NCBI GenBank assembly: GCA_029880855.1
Contig: JAOUNS010000009.1
Coordinates: forward strand, 62,001-126,000
Reading direction: 5' to 3'
Origin: Gammaproteobacteria bacterium
GTDB taxonomy: Bacteria; Pseudomonadota; Gammaproteobacteria; UBA6429; Thiohalophilaceae
Length of the DNA: 64,000 nucleotides
Each line of letters starts with the position of its first letter. Position 1 is the first letter of the stretch. A model generated the notes under the pieces. The model saw only the letters and a program-made list of their open reading frames with translations, was not told where the DNA came from and made no database searches. Made by a program: the position numbers and the translations under genes. Below, in pieces: positions 8,368-18,191 of this stretch.

Positions 8368-9075
8368 TTGCAGTTTTCCAGTCCACTGATCCCGGCAACG
8401 TTGATTAAACGTTATAAACGCTTCCTGGCTGATGTCAGACTGACGGATGGTTCTGTAATCACTGTGCATACCCCCAACACCGGCAGTATGCTGGGCGTTG
8501 CTGAACCCGGCAGCACTGTCTGGCTGCGGGATACGCAGAATGACAAACGCAAGTATCGCTATTCCTGGGATATCAGCGAAACAGACAACGGTGTGCTGGT
8601 CGGGGTGAATACCGCATTCAGTAATCTGATCGTGAAAGAGGCGATTGAAGCCGGGTTGATTCCGGCATTACAAGGTTACAGCCATGTTTGCACCGAGGTG
8701 AAATATGGCAAGGAAAACAGCCGCATCGATCTTTTGCTGAAGGACACCAACGGCAAGCACTGTTATGTCGAAGTAAAGAATGTCACTGCATTGGATGCAC
8801 AGCAAAACGCCTTTTTCCCCGATGCCGTGACCCAACGCGGCGCCAAACATCTGCGTGAATTGATGGGAATGGTGGAAGCCGGGTATCGTGCCGTGCTCTT
8901 CTTTTGCGTTCAGCGACGGGATGCACTGAAAGTCCGGCCTGCAGACGAGATAGATCCGGAATATGGTCAAACTTTGCGCGCAGCTGCGCTGGCCGGTGTT
9001 GAGATCATGGCATGGCGGGCCGGGGTTGCGCCTGAGCGAATTAATCTGGAGCAGGCATTGCCGGTCATTCTCTAA
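8368..9075 (+). CDS. sfsA: SfsA family DNA-binding/nuclease-like protein
   Basis: A 235-residue SfsA homologue of normal length. The start is a TTG at 8368 preceded by GAAGGAA. This start gives the usual N terminus, LIPATLIKRYKRFLADV. Typical family blocks follow: VHTPNTGSMLGVAEPGS, NDKRKYRYSWDI, VGVNTAFSNLIVKEA and YVEVKNVTALDAQQNAFFPDAVTQRGAKHLREL. The last resembles a PD-(D/E)XK nuclease core (EVK). SfsA was linked to sugar fermentation and maltose gene expression in E. coli, but its biochemical role is unsettled. It sits just after relA, probably co-transcribed. Confidence 0.93.
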   Translation: MQFSSPLIPATLIKRYKRFLADVRLTDGSVITVHTPNTGSMLGVAEPGSTVWLRDTQNDKRKYRYSWDISETDNGVLVGVNTAFSNLIVKEAIEAGLIPALQGYSHVCTEVKYGKENSRIDLLLKDTNGKHCYVEVKNVTALDAQQNAFFPDAVTQRGAKHLRELMGMVEAGYRAVLFFCVQRRDALKVRPADEIDPEYGQTLRAAALAGVEIMAWRAGVAPERINLEQALPVIL

Positions 9076-9131
9076 AAAGCTGTTTCACAGACCATGGCAC
9101 AGTGCGAGACTTTATGGTCTAATGCAGACCC

Positions 9132-10382
9132 ATGTATAAACCTTTTGCCCTGTTTGTCGGTCTTCGCTATACCCGTTCCAGACGGCGTTCTCTCCGACCA
9201 TCGCTTGTTACCTTTGCTTCAATCATCATTATTTCAGTCGGAGTGATTGCTCTCATTACTGTCATGTCGGTCATGAACGGTTTTGAAAAAGAGGTCAGGG
9301 AACGGATCCTGGATGCGATTGCGCATATTACCGTGACGGACTTTGACGGCCGTATCGAAAAATGGGAAGAGGTGATGAAACTGGCGAAGGAACATCCAAA
9401 AGTTGTTGCCGCCGCCCCTTTTATTAACGCCGAGACCATGGTAATCCACAGGGGGAATGTGGAAGGGACCCTGATTCGGGGGATCATGCCCAAGGATGAA
9501 AAATCCGTGTCAAAGATCAGTCAACGGATCATTGAGGGCAGTTATGACAGTCTCGTCCCCGGTAAATTTAATATCATCCTCGGGGTTGATCTGGCTCGTA
9601 TTCTCAGTGCCGATGTGGGTGACAAGATCACCCTGGTCACACCCAGCGCCAACATTACACCGGCAGGTGTCACCCCCCGCATGAAACGATTCACTGTGTC
9701 AGGCATTTTCAAGGTCGGCCATTATGACTATGACAGCAAGCTGGCGGTGATTCATCTGGAAGATGCCGCCCGCTTGTTAAAGATGAAAGGCAAGGCCAGC
9801 GGAGTACAAATTCAGATCCAGGATCAGTTCCAGGCCGGCCAGGTCAGAAATGAATTGCAATCAACCAGTGGTCTCAACCGGTACCTGGTCAAGGACTGGA
9901 GCCAATTACATGCCAACTGGTTCCGTGCGGTGGCAAATGAAAAACGCATGATCTTCTTTTTGTTATTCCTTATCATGTTCGTTGCGGCCATCAGTATCAT
10001 TATGACGTTAATCCTGATGGTAAAAGACAAACAAAGCGATATTGCGATTTTGCGCACCCTGGGGGCAGCACCGGCAGATATCACGAACATATTTCTTGTG
10101 CTGGGCACCTTTATCGGTACCGTCGGGACCCTGGTTGGCGTTACACTCGGAGTGATACTGGCGATCAATGTGGACTCTGCCATCGCCGGGATTGAAAAAT
10201 TGCTGGGTATCCATTTTCTGGATCCTTCAGTCTATTACATCAGTGAATTGCCGTCAGACCTGCGCTGGTCTGATGTAGTGGATATAAGTGCATTCTCTTT
10301 CTTGCTGGGTGTGGTGACAACAATCATTCCAGCCTATCTGGCAAGCAAGGTGCAGCCTGCGCAGGCACTGCGTTATGAATAA
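9132..10382 (+). CDS. lolF: Lipoprotein-releasing ABC transporter permease (LolF-type, single LolC/E)
   Basis: A 416-residue inner-membrane permease of the LolC/LolE family that hands outer-membrane lipoproteins to LolA. Four membrane segments are visible. The first is near residues 25-48 (IIIISVGVIALITVMSVMNGFE), followed by a large periplasmic domain to about 270. Three more lie near 275-300, 320-345 and 380-400, and the protein ends VQPAQALRYE, a typical LolC/E ending. The motif DIAILRTLGA, the coupling-helix region that contacts LolD, is intact. lolD follows 23 bases later, but no second permease gene is present. In gammaproteobacteria such a lone permease is the LolF form, which pairs with itself. 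An unlinked second gene elsewhere cannot be excluded. Confidence 0.88.
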   Translation: MYKPFALFVGLRYTRSRRRSLRPSLVTFASIIIISVGVIALITVMSVMNGFEKEVRERILDAIAHITVTDFDGRIEKWEEVMKLAKEHPKVVAAAPFINAETMVIHRGNVEGTLIRGIMPKDEKSVSKISQRIIEGSYDSLVPGKFNIILGVDLARILSADVGDKITLVTPSANITPAGVTPRMKRFTVSGIFKVGHYDYDSKLAVIHLEDAARLLKMKGKASGVQIQIQDQFQAGQVRNELQSTSGLNRYLVKDWSQLHANWFRAVANEKRMIFFLLFLIMFVAAISIIMTLILMVKDKQSDIAILRTLGAAPADITNIFLVLGTFIGTVGTLVGVTLGVILAINVDSAIAGIEKLLGIHFLDPSVYYISELPSDLRWSDVVDISAFSFLLGVVTTIIPAYLASKVQPAQALRYE

Positions 10383-10405
10383 TTGATTAAAAGGGGAGTG
10401 GGGAA

Positions 10406-11110
10406 ATGCTGGAATCTGTACAACACAAGCATGATGATATACCGGTAATTGCCTGTGATAATCTGGCCAAGACTTTTGTTGAAGGACCGTTGACCGTACC
10501 GGTGCTGAAAGGGGTCAGTCTGACCGTTGAACCCGGTGAACAGGTCGCCATTGTCGGCGCCTCCGGTTCAGGTAAAAGCACCTTACTGCATCTGCTTGGC
10601 GGGCTGGATGTACCAAGCTCCGGCAAGGTCTCCATCCTGGGTGTGGATATGTCCAGTCTCAATGAGACTGAACGTGGCAAGCTGCGTAATCGTACGCTGG
10701 GGTTTATCTATCAGTTTCACCATCTGCTGATGGAGTTCAGTGCAGAAGAAAATGTCGCCATGCCACTGCTGATTCGTGGTGAAAGTCCGGCATCTGCGCT
10801 GGCGTCAGCACAGGATATATTGGGGAAAGTCGGGCTGGGGCATCGGACCAAACACAAGCCCAACGAACTCTCCGGCGGGGAACGGCAACGTGCCGCCGTG
10901 GCCCGCGCCCTGGTTACAAGACCCCAATGTGTGCTGGCAGATGAGCCGACCGGCAATCTGGACAGCCATACCGCAGACGGGATCTTTGAGTTAATGCAGG
11001 AACTGAATCATGAATTCGGCACCAGTTTTATCGTTGTCACACACGATATGCGTTTCGCCCGACGGATGGACCGGATGCTGAGCCTGACTGATGGTGAGAT
11101 AAAGTATTAG
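10406..11110 (+). CDS. lolD: Lipoprotein-releasing system ATP-binding protein
   Basis: A 234-residue ABC ATPase of the MacB/LolD subfamily. Motifs in order: Walker [10 protein letters not shown] at about residue 50, Q-loop [24 protein letters not shown] (the last part is characteristic of LolD), signature LSGGERQR, Walker [12 protein letters not shown] and the H-loop VVTHD. It powers release of lipoproteins from the inner membrane with the permease encoded just upstream. The short GGGGAGTGGGGAA-like stretch before the ATG provides the ribosome site. The next gene is convergent, with only 34 bases between the stops. Confidence 0.96.
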   Translation: MLESVQHKHDDIPVIACDNLAKTFVEGPLTVPVLKGVSLTVEPGEQVAIVGASGSGKSTLLHLLGGLDVPSSGKVSILGVDMSSLNETERGKLRNRTLGFIYQFHHLLMEFSAEENVAMPLLIRGESPASALASAQDILGKVGLGHRTKHKPNELSGGERQRAAVARALVTRPQCVLADEPTGNLDSHTADGIFELMQELNHEFGTSFIVVTHDMRFARRMDRMLSLTDGEIKY

Positions 11111-11144
11111 TTTGAAATTGTGATGACAGTGTCCTGAGCCGACA

Positions 11145-11693
11145 TCAGGATTCGGTACGCTGCTTTCCTTTCATGGCGAGTCGCAACTTCTGCCGTAATT
11201 GCCATTGGCGAACCACGTTCAAACGCCACAGCAGGCGAATCCCGAAACCGCCCAGTAATGACGCGGTGACCCCCACAATCAGGCAGCCCAGTAAAAAGGG
11301 TTCCCATATCTGGCTTAACTGATTACTGAGCCATTCCATGGAAAAATCACCTTTACTTTGTTGTAACGGGGTCCCCATTATTTTGGCGCCCACTTCATAA
11401 CAAAACCAGAACAGTGGCGGCATGGTGATGGGATTGGAAACCCAGACCAGACCGACGGAGAGAGGCAGGTTGGTCCTGAAATAGATGGCCAGCGCCGCTG
11501 CCGGTATCATCTGAAAAGGCATGGGGACAAACGCCAGAAACAGGCCAATGAAAAAGGCCCCTGATACAGAACGGCGATTCAGATGGAGCAGATTGGGATC
11601 ATGCAACAGGGTGCCAAATAACTTGTTCAGATGCGGGTGATGACGGATCTTGTCATGGTCCGGCATGTATCGTTTGATAAACTTCTTGGGCAT
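11145..11693 (-). CDS. DUF2062 membrane protein
   Basis: A 182-residue protein starting at the ATG at 11693; the longer open frame from 11747 adds an unlikely leader. After a basic N terminus (MPKKFIKRYMPDH) comes the family core: LLHLNRRSVSGAFFIGLFLAFVPMPFQ, a second membrane segment AAALAIYFRTNLPLSVGLVWVSNPITMPP, and a third hydrophobic segment near residues 135-155 (FLLGCLIVGVTASLLGG). DUF2062 proteins are small inner-membrane proteins of unknown role that often neighbour lol and comEC genes, as here. A minus-strand gene in this exact position is also found in Pseudomonas. Confidence 0.88.
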   Translation of the reverse strand: MPKKFIKRYMPDHDKIRHHPHLNKLFGTLLHDPNLLHLNRRSVSGAFFIGLFLAFVPMPFQMIPAAALAIYFRTNLPLSVGLVWVSNPITMPPLFWFCYEVGAKIMGTPLQQSKGDFSMEWLSNQLSQIWEPFLLGCLIVGVTASLLGGFGIRLLWRLNVVRQWQLRQKLRLAMKGKQRTES

Positions 11694-11756
11694 AGCAACC
11701 GCTTGTTTTAGAATCCTGGGTCTTATACTTTGTCGACATGGAGTCAACCCGTACCA

Positions 11757-14084
11757 ATGCGATCAGGGACGATAGCATTTATAGCAGGTATTCTTTTCCT
11801 GCAACAGTTACCCACTCTGCCCGGTATCCATCCGGCTATCGGAATGGGGACCTGCATCCTCTTGTTCTTCTCGTTCCGGTTTCGCCGGTTCCGGCTGGTG
11901 AGCGTGGCGATTATAGGGTTTCTATGGGCCTTATTGCACGCACAGAATTTGCTTTCCCATCGACTGCCCGCTGAACTCGAAGGAAAACAGGTCACGGTGA
12001 GTGGTTTTATCGCGGCGATTCCGCTGCAACGGGAGCGAAAATGGCGTTTTGAGTTTGATGTGATAAATCTGGAATATCAGGGTAAGCCGGTTCCTGTTAT
12101 CGGACGAATGATGCTCAGTTGGTATGGTGGGCCGGACGAGTTGTCCGCCGGTGACAAGTGGCGGTTTACGGTTCGATTGAAAAGGCCGGTCGGTTTTATG
12201 AATCCCGGCGGCTTTGACTATGAACAAAAGCTGTTCAGTCAGAGGATCATTGCTACCGGCTATGTGCGGGACAAAGGTGAATCCCGGCGGCTGGACTCAG
12301 ACCATAATGATTACCCCTTGCAGCGTCTCCGGCAAATGGTATTGAACAAATTACAGGTATTAATGGCCGATCACCCCATGCACGGCATTATTACAGCACT
12401 GGCCATTGGTCACCGGGAGGCGATTACAACCGAACAATGGCGTGTCCTGCGTGATACCGGTACCAGTCATCTTGTTGCCATTTCCGGCTTGCACATCGGC
12501 CTGGTGGCCGGTCTGGTTTATCTTCTGTCCGGCTGGTGCTGGCGGCGCATGGGGCATTTACCGTTGCGAATTGCCGCTCCTCGATTTGCTGCCGGCCCCG
12601 CGATGATGGCGGCATTGGTCTATTCCGCCCTGGCCGGTTGGTCCTTGCCGACACAGCGTGCCTTTATCATGGTCAGTGTGGTGATGGCGGCAGTCTTCCT
12701 GCAACGCACTGTTGTGCCGAGCAGAACCCTGGCCTTGGCCCTGCTGGTGGTCCTGGTCCTGGATCCGTTTGCGGTACTCTCACCCGGTTTCTGGCTCTCG
12801 TTTGGGGCGGTTTCGGTTATCCTTTTTTTGGTGGTTGGTCGTCCGGCACCCCAATCCCTTTGGGCCAAATGGGGCAGGACACAGTGGTTTGTGAGTTTGG
12901 GCCTGTTTCCTTTCCTGCTGGCCTTTTTTCAGCAAGCCTCACTGAGTGCGCCACTGGCTAACCTGATTGCCATTCCCCTGGTCAGTCTGCTGGTTGTGCC
13001 AATGGTTTTAACCGGCTTGTTGCTGACCCCCATATCCGGTCAATTGGCGGCATACCTGTTCAGGTTGGCGGCAGAGCTCATGGCTTGGCTTTACAGCGGG
13101 TTAGACTGGACAGCTGCACTGCCGCTGAGCCGGTTTTATGCACCGGTCCCGGATATTCTGACGCTGCTATCGGCGATCACCGGGCTGCTGTTGCTCATGA
13201 TGCCCCGCGGCTGGCCGGTGCGCTGGTTTGGGGTGATTCTGTTCAGTCCATTGTTGTTGATTAGACCGGCACAGCCCGGTCAGGGGGAGGCATGGTTCAG
13301 CCTGCTGGATGTGGGGCAGGGTTTGGCGGCGGTGGTCCAAACCCGGCGGCATGTGCTGGTCTTTGATACCGGCCCGTGGTTCAGTGATCGGTTTGATGCC
13401 GGCGATGCGGTGGTGGTCCCGTTTCTTCGACAACAGGGTATAGGGTATATCGACACTCTGGTGGTCAGTCATGGGGATATCGACCATCGAGGCGGGGTGG
13501 ACAGCCTCAGGGCGCAATTTCCGGTCAGCCGGCTTATCAGCAGTGATACCACCCTGCTGCACAGGTTGAATGGCGAACCCTGTCGCGCCGGTCAACAGTG
13601 GGAATGGGATGGTGTTACTTTCCGGGTTCTGTCGCCGGCGGAAGATCAGGGAAGCCAACGAGAAAACAACCAGTCCTGCGTTTTGCGTATTGTCAGCCAA
13701 AACGGAAGCCTGCTTTTACCGGGCGACATCGAGGTGGAAGCTGAGCAGGCGCTGTTAGGTCGTTACGCCGAGTCTGATCTGCAGGCCGATATTCTGGTGG
13801 CCCCGCACCATGGCAGCAAAACCTCCTCCTCAGACGCATTTATCCGCGCGGTAAAGCCGAAATTTGTGCTGTACCCGATCGGTTATCGAAATCGTTACCA
13901 TTTTCCCCATTCACAGGTAACCTCACGCCTGAAAGCGGTGTCTGCTCAGTCCTTCGATTCGGCGTCACACGGGGCGATTCTGTTTCGAACCGGCCCTGAC
14001 GGACGCTGGCAAGAACCCATCACCTGGCGGCAGGAGAATCAACGCTATTGGCATGTCCGGATCGGACACCAGACACAGAATTAA
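11757..14084 (+). CDS. comEC: ComEC/Rec2-family DNA uptake channel
   Basis: A 775-residue polytopic protein. I use the ATG at 11757 because it begins the first membrane helix (MRSGTIAFIAGILF). A TTG at 11730 is in frame but adds only nine polar residues. The order is two N-terminal helices, an OB-like soluble domain (about 80-190), the Competence membrane core (about 215-480, with the GTSHLVAISGLHIGLVAG motif), and a C-terminal metallo-beta-lactamase domain. The metal motif SHGDIDHRGG and the later PHHGSKTSSS are intact. ComEC carries single-stranded DNA across the inner membrane in natural transformation. Whether this strain is competent is not shown; no other com genes are in the window. 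Confidence 0.95.
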   Translation: MRSGTIAFIAGILFLQQLPTLPGIHPAIGMGTCILLFFSFRFRRFRLVSVAIIGFLWALLHAQNLLSHRLPAELEGKQVTVSGFIAAIPLQRERKWRFEFDVINLEYQGKPVPVIGRMMLSWYGGPDELSAGDKWRFTVRLKRPVGFMNPGGFDYEQKLFSQRIIATGYVRDKGESRRLDSDHNDYPLQRLRQMVLNKLQVLMADHPMHGIITALAIGHREAITTEQWRVLRDTGTSHLVAISGLHIGLVAGLVYLLSGWCWRRMGHLPLRIAAPRFAAGPAMMAALVYSALAGWSLPTQRAFIMVSVVMAAVFLQRTVVPSRTLALALLVVLVLDPFAVLSPGFWLSFGAVSVILFLVVGRPAPQSLWAKWGRTQWFVSLGLFPFLLAFFQQASLSAPLANLIAIPLVSLLVVPMVLTGLLLTPISGQLAAYLFRLAAELMAWLYSGLDWTAALPLSRFYAPVPDILTLLSAITGLLLLMMPRGWPVRWFGVILFSPLLLIRPAQPGQGEAWFSLLDVGQGLAAVVQTRRHVLVFDTGPWFSDRFDAGDAVVVPFLRQQGIGYIDTLVVSHGDIDHRGGVDSLRAQFPVSRLISSDTTLLHRLNGEPCRAGQQWEWDGVTFRVLSPAEDQGSQRENNQSCVLRIVSQNGSLLLPGDIEVEAEQALLGRYAESDLQADILVAPHHGSKTSSSDAFIRAVKPKFVLYPIGYRNRYHFPHSQVTSRLKAVSAQSFDSASHGAILFRTGPDGRWQEPITWRQENQRYWHVRIGHQTQN

Positions 14085-14164
14085 TGGGTGGCCCTTTCAG
14101 CCGCCGCTGGTCTTTGTTAAAGTAATCCGATTGATTTTTCAACATATAAAGGAAATCCCCCAGC

Positions 14165-14803
14165 GTGTTTGAGATGGTACAGGCGGGCGGCTTGTTGATG
14201 CTGCCAATTATGTTGTGTTCAGTCTTTGCACTGGCCATTATTGGCGAGCGCTTCTGGTCCCTCCAACAAAAACGGATTGCCCCCAAGCATTTGGTCGCCC
14301 AGATTTGGCAGTGGCATAAAAACCGTACTTTGGATAACGAACACATCAAGGCCCTGGCGGCCAACTCACCGCTGGGCAAGGTGTTGGCGGCCGGGCTGGT
14401 TAACCGCCACCATCCACGTGAAATCATGAAGGAAAGCATTGAGGAAGCCGGGCGCCAGGTAGTGCTGGAGCTGGAACGTTATCTCAATACGCTGGGTACA
14501 ATTGCCTCCATCACACCCTTGCTTGGTCTGTTGGGGACAGTCATCGGTATGATCAAAGTGTTTGCCGCCATTACCAGTCATGGTGTGGGCGATGCCTCGG
14601 TACTGGCCGGGGGGATTTCCGAGGCGTTGATCACGACGGCGGCGGGGCTGTCGGTCGCTATCCCCAGTCTGTTTTTTTACCGTTTTTTCCATGGCAAAGT
14701 GGATGAGTTGGTACTGAAGATGGAAGAAGAGGCGATGAAAGTCGTCGATGTCATGCATGGTGATCGTGAGCAGGCTGCCGCGATTCGGGATGCCGCTGTA
14801 TGA
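14165..14803 (+). CDS. exbB: ExbB/TolQ/MotA-family proton channel subunit
   Basis: A 212-residue inner-membrane protein starting at GTG 14165, with AAGGAAA upstream. Three membrane segments are visible: residues 10-30 (LMLPIMLCSVFALAIIGERF), about 105-130 (LNTLGTIASITPLLGLLGTVIGMIKVF) and 155-180. The TPLLGLLGTVIGMI motif is the proton-channel signature. With the ExbD protein it forms a proton-driven motor that energises a TonB-like partner or an envelope process. In this comEC-exbBD-lpxK context the pair is distinct from the tol-pal operon, and no tonB is adjacent, so the driven partner is unknown. The stop overlaps the exbD start. Confidence 0.93.
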   Translation: MFEMVQAGGLLMLPIMLCSVFALAIIGERFWSLQQKRIAPKHLVAQIWQWHKNRTLDNEHIKALAANSPLGKVLAAGLVNRHHPREIMKESIEEAGRQVVLELERYLNTLGTIASITPLLGLLGTVIGMIKVFAAITSHGVGDASVLAGGISEALITTAAGLSVAIPSLFFYRFFHGKVDELVLKMEEEAMKVVDVMHGDREQAAAIRDAAV

Positions 14804-15216
14804 TGTTTCGGCATGCACGCAGGGAGGAACTGGAGCTTAACTTAACCCCTTTGATTGATGTGGTGTTTCTGCTGCTGATTTTCTTTATGGTTTCCACAAC
14901 CTTCAACAAGGAATCGGAAATAACCATTGAACTGCCGGAAGCGGCGGGCAAGCCCCTCAAGACAGAAGAATTTGTGCTTGAGATCGAAATTGATAACCAG
15001 GGCAGGTTTTATGTCAATCAACAACGTGTTAAGGATAGCAAAGTGCTGACCCTGAAGCGGGCAATACGCCATATGCAGGGCAACAGAAAAAATCCTCAAC
15101 TGATTATCAGTTCTGACCGAAATACCCCATATCAGTATGTTGTCACGGCAATGGATGCCGCACGGCAACTGGGAATGGTTAACCTGACATTTGCGACGAA
15201 GCAGCGAAAAGAATAA
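14800..15216 (+). CDS. exbD: ExbD/TolR-family proton channel subunit
   Basis: A 138-residue protein with one N-terminal membrane helix. The start overlaps the exbB stop by four bases (ATGA), which indicates coupled synthesis. LNLTPLIDVVFLLLIFFMVST carries the essential Asp of the proton path at about residue 20. The rest is the periplasmic domain (about 45-138), ending with the DAARQLGMVNLTFAT segment typical of ExbD. The upstream ExbB is its partner. msbA begins 8 bases after the stop, so the motor genes and the lipid A exporter are probably on one transcript. Confidence 0.94.
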   Translation: MMFRHARREELELNLTPLIDVVFLLLIFFMVSTTFNKESEITIELPEAAGKPLKTEEFVLEIEIDNQGRFYVNQQRVKDSKVLTLKRAIRHMQGNRKNPQLIISSDRNTPYQYVVTAMDAARQLGMVNLTFATKQRKE

Positions 15217-15224
15217 TAACGCAC

Positions 15225-16979
15225 ATGGAACAACAGACATCTCTCCCCGGAGGCGGCGCCATTTATCGCCGTCTGCTGGGTTTTGTATTTCCCTACTGGA
15301 AGATGTTCCTCGTCTCCATTCTGGCGATGATGGTACTCGGTACCACAGAGGCGGCGTTTGCCGCCGTCATGAAAGTCATTACCGGCGCCGGCTTCGTTGA
15401 CAAGGATCCGGAATCCATTCGTTGGATACCATTGATGATCATTGGTGTGTTCCTGGTCAAAATGGTGAGCGGATTTTTATCAACTTATGGGATGAGCTGG
15501 ATCGCACGCCAGGTGATCAAGACACTGCGCCATTTAATGTTCAATCAACTGTTGCGCTTGCCTTCCAGTTATTTTGAATCCACCTCATCCGGTCTGATTC
15601 TGGCCAAGTTGCTCTATGATGTTGAGCAAGTGGCGGCAGCCTCATCACAGGTCATTACCATTTTAATCCGGGATACGCTGTCGATTATCGCTTTATTGGC
15701 CTGGATGATTTACATCAGTTCCGGCTTGACACTGGTCTTTTTAATCACGGCGCCGGTGCTGGCGATATTGGTGGTCTTTATCAGCAAGCGTTTCCGAATG
15801 CTGGCCAAACGTATTCAGGGCTCAATGGGTGACATCTCCCATGTCTCGGAAGAAGCGATTGAAGGCCAGCGGGTGATAAAAATTTTTGGTGGTCAGGACT
15901 ACGAAGCCCGCCAATTTGAAAAGGTCAATGAATACAACCGTCAGCAAAACATGAAAGTCATCGCCACTACGGCGTTTAGCACACCCTTTATTCAATTGCT
16001 GGTGGCGGCGGCATTTGCCCTTATTGTGTATATGGCCACTTTGCCCGGTATGCGTCAAATAATCGGTGTCGACACCTTTGTGTCGTTTTTGACTGCGATG
16101 ATCTTGCTCATGCAGCCGACCAAGCGTTTGACAACCATTAATGCCCTCTTGCAGCAGGGTATAGCAGCGGCACAGAGCGTGTTTGATTTCCTGGATCAAC
16201 CGCAGGAGTTGCACCACGGCGGCAAGAAAATTGAGCGCGCCCGCGGCAAGGTAAGCTTTAAAAACGTCACCTTCGGCTACAGTGGTGCAAATGGTCATGT
16301 GTTGAATGGTATCAACCTCGACATTCAGCCGGGTGAGAGCGTGGCTTTTGTCGGCAAGTCAGGAGCGGGGAAGACCACTCTGGTCAGCTTGTTGCCCCGG
16401 TTTTACGAACTCACCGGCGGCAAAATTCTGCTGGATGATGAAGATGTCCGGGATGTTAATCTGAACAGCCTGCGCGATCAGATTGCCCTGGTCAGTCAAC
16501 AGGTGACATTGTTTAACGACACCATTGCTCATAATATCGCCTATGGCGCACTTGATACCGCCACTGAAGACGATGTGCGCCGTGCCGCACAAACCGCACA
16601 TGCCATGGAATTTATCGATAACCTGCCGGACGGACTGAATACCAGAGTGGGTGAGAACGGCGTATTATTGTCCGGCGGCCAACGGCAACGGTTGGCGATA
16701 GCGCGGGCGATATTGAAGAATGCTCCTATCCTTATCCTTGATGAAGCGACATCAGCGCTTGACAGTGAATCAGAACGTTATATCCAGGAAGCGCTGGATG
16801 AATTAATGAAAAATCGCACTACACTGGTAATTGCCCATCGTCTGTCAACTATTGAAAGGGTGGACAAGATTGTCGTGCTGGAACAGGGCCGGATTGTGGA
16901 ACAGGGTAAACATCAGGAACTGCTGGATAAAGGCGGCGTTTACGCCGGTCTGCATAAAATACAGTTTCAGGAAAAATAA
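15225..16979 (+). CDS. msbA: Lipid A export ATP-binding/permease protein
   Basis: A 584-residue half-transporter with a fused membrane domain (six helices, about residues 20-320) and an ATPase domain (about 345-580). It flips lipid A-core across the inner membrane. Seen: Walker A GKSGAGKTTL, Q-loop LVSQQVTLFNDTIAHNIAYG, signature LSGGQRQR, Walker B ILILDEATSALDSESE and the H-loop IAHRLSTIE. Length matches E. coli MsbA (582). The neighbour lpxK starts 15 bases downstream. In Pseudomonas, as I recall, msbA is not between exbD and lpxK, so this arrangement combines the Pseudomonas and Escherichia orders. Confidence 0.96.
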   Translation: MEQQTSLPGGGAIYRRLLGFVFPYWKMFLVSILAMMVLGTTEAAFAAVMKVITGAGFVDKDPESIRWIPLMIIGVFLVKMVSGFLSTYGMSWIARQVIKTLRHLMFNQLLRLPSSYFESTSSGLILAKLLYDVEQVAAASSQVITILIRDTLSIIALLAWMIYISSGLTLVFLITAPVLAILVVFISKRFRMLAKRIQGSMGDISHVSEEAIEGQRVIKIFGGQDYEARQFEKVNEYNRQQNMKVIATTAFSTPFIQLLVAAAFALIVYMATLPGMRQIIGVDTFVSFLTAMILLMQPTKRLTTINALLQQGIAAAQSVFDFLDQPQELHHGGKKIERARGKVSFKNVTFGYSGANGHVLNGINLDIQPGESVAFVGKSGAGKTTLVSLLPRFYELTGGKILLDDEDVRDVNLNSLRDQIALVSQQVTLFNDTIAHNIAYGALDTATEDDVRRAAQTAHAMEFIDNLPDGLNTRVGENGVLLSGGQRQRLAIARAILKNAPILILDEATSALDSESERYIQEALDELMKNRTTLVIAHRLSTIERVDKIVVLEQGRIVEQGKHQELLDKGGVYAGLHKIQFQEK

Positions 16980-16994
16980 CAGTTAATCCCGGGG

Positions 16995-18017
16995 TTGAAA
17001 TTGCTTAAACAGCTACGCAGAAAAATTGAATTAAAGCTGTTGCTGACATGGCAGAATAAAAATGGCCTGGCAAAGGTATTACGCCCGCTGTCCTGGCTGT
17101 TTTGCTTCATCGTCTATTGTCGAAAGCTGGCGTATCGCTTGAAGCTTAAACACACCGAAAAACTGGCTGTTCCCGTGATTGTGGTGGGCAACCTGACAGT
17201 CGGTGGTACCGGTAAAACCCCGCTGGTGATCTGGCTGGCCGATTTTCTGAAAAAGAATGGTTACAAACCCGGCATACTGTGCCGCGGTTATGGCGGCAAG
17301 GCACGACACTGGCCACAACAAGTCAGACCGGACAGTGATCCGGTCGCGGCCGGTGATGAACCCGTTCTGATTTCCAAACGAACCGGCTGTCCCATGGCTG
17401 CAGGACCGGACCGTATTACAGCCGGCAAGGCTTTGCTGCATTATCACCCGCAGGTGAATGTGATCATCTCTGACGATGGACTGCAACATTATGCCCTTGA
17501 CCGTGATATCGAGATCGCAGTTATCGATGGCGCACGGCGTTTTGGCAATGAATACTGTTTACCGGCAGGCCCATTACGGGAACCGGTCAAGCGACTGGAA
17601 AAGGTCGATCTGGTTGTCACAAACGGCGTCGCCGCCAAGGATGAATATGCGATGCGGTATCAGGCCGTTCATTTCTGTCAGTTGTTGAATGAAAGTCAGA
17701 CACGCCCCCTGCAGGAGTTAAAGGGTTTGGATATTCACGCCGTCGCCGGAATAGGCAACCCGGAACGTTTTTTTGCCCAACTGGAAGAGTACGGTGCTAT
17801 TGTTACGCCCCATGCCTATTCTGACCACCATGCCTACCAGCCCGACGATATCGAGTTTGGGGATAATAAAAACATCGTCATGACGGAAAAAGATGCGGTA
17901 AAATGCCGTCGTTATGCGAATGAACGACATTGGTACATTCCGGTAACAGCGGAATTAGAGGCTAAATTCGGTACGGAACTACTGAAGTTATTAAGAGAGA
18001 CCGGTTCGAATGGATAA
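16995..18017 (+). CDS. lpxK: Tetraacyldisaccharide 4'-kinase
   Basis: A 340-residue peripheral membrane kinase that phosphorylates the 4' position of the lipid A disaccharide. The start is TTG at 16995 after GGGG. The hydrophobic N terminus (about 30-50) anchors it. The P-loop [19 protein letters not shown] follows at about residue 65. [29 protein letters not shown] and [22 protein letters not shown] are the usual LpxK motifs, and the [13 protein letters not shown] segment lies near the end. Its last codons overlap the start of the small ycaR gene by eight bases, so both are probably translated in a coupled way. Confidence 0.96.
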   Translation: MKLLKQLRRKIELKLLLTWQNKNGLAKVLRPLSWLFCFIVYCRKLAYRLKLKHTEKLAVPVIVVGNLTVGGTGKTPLVIWLADFLKKNGYKPGILCRGYGGKARHWPQQVRPDSDPVAAGDEPVLISKRTGCPMAAGPDRITAGKALLHYHPQVNVIISDDGLQHYALDRDIEIAVIDGARRFGNEYCLPAGPLREPVKRLEKVDLVVTNGVAAKDEYAMRYQAVHFCQLLNESQTRPLQELKGLDIHAVAGIGNPERFFAQLEEYGAIVTPHAYSDHHAYQPDDIEFGDNKNIVMTEKDAVKCRRYANERHWYIPVTAELEAKFGTELLKLLRETGSNG

Positions 18018-18189
18018 TAAATTACTCGATATACTTGCTTGTCCCGTCTGCAAAGGGGAGCTGATCTATAACAAACAGGCCGCAGAACTGATCTGCAAGG
18101 TTGATCGACTGGCATTTCCTGTGCGTGACGATATTCCGGTCATGCTGGAAGATGAGGCCAGACCTCTGGACGCAACAGAGGAAGTCTAG
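18010..18189 (+). CDS. ycaR: Trm112/YcaR-family small protein
   Basis: A 59-residue protein, starting at ATG 18010 inside the end of lpxK and stopping three bases before kdsB. It matches Yca[17 protein letters not shown], then [21 protein letters not shown]. The N-terminal CPVC pair and the later Cys recall the zinc ribbon of Trm112, although as in E. coli YcaR one of the four zinc ligands is an Asp. Bacterial Trm112-like proteins can activate methyltransferases. For YcaR the role is unproven, despite its constant place between lpxK and kdsB. Confidence 0.92.
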   Translation: MDNKLLDILACPVCKGELIYNKQAAELICKVDRLAFPVRDDIPVMLEDEARPLDATEEV

Positions 18190-18191
18190 TA

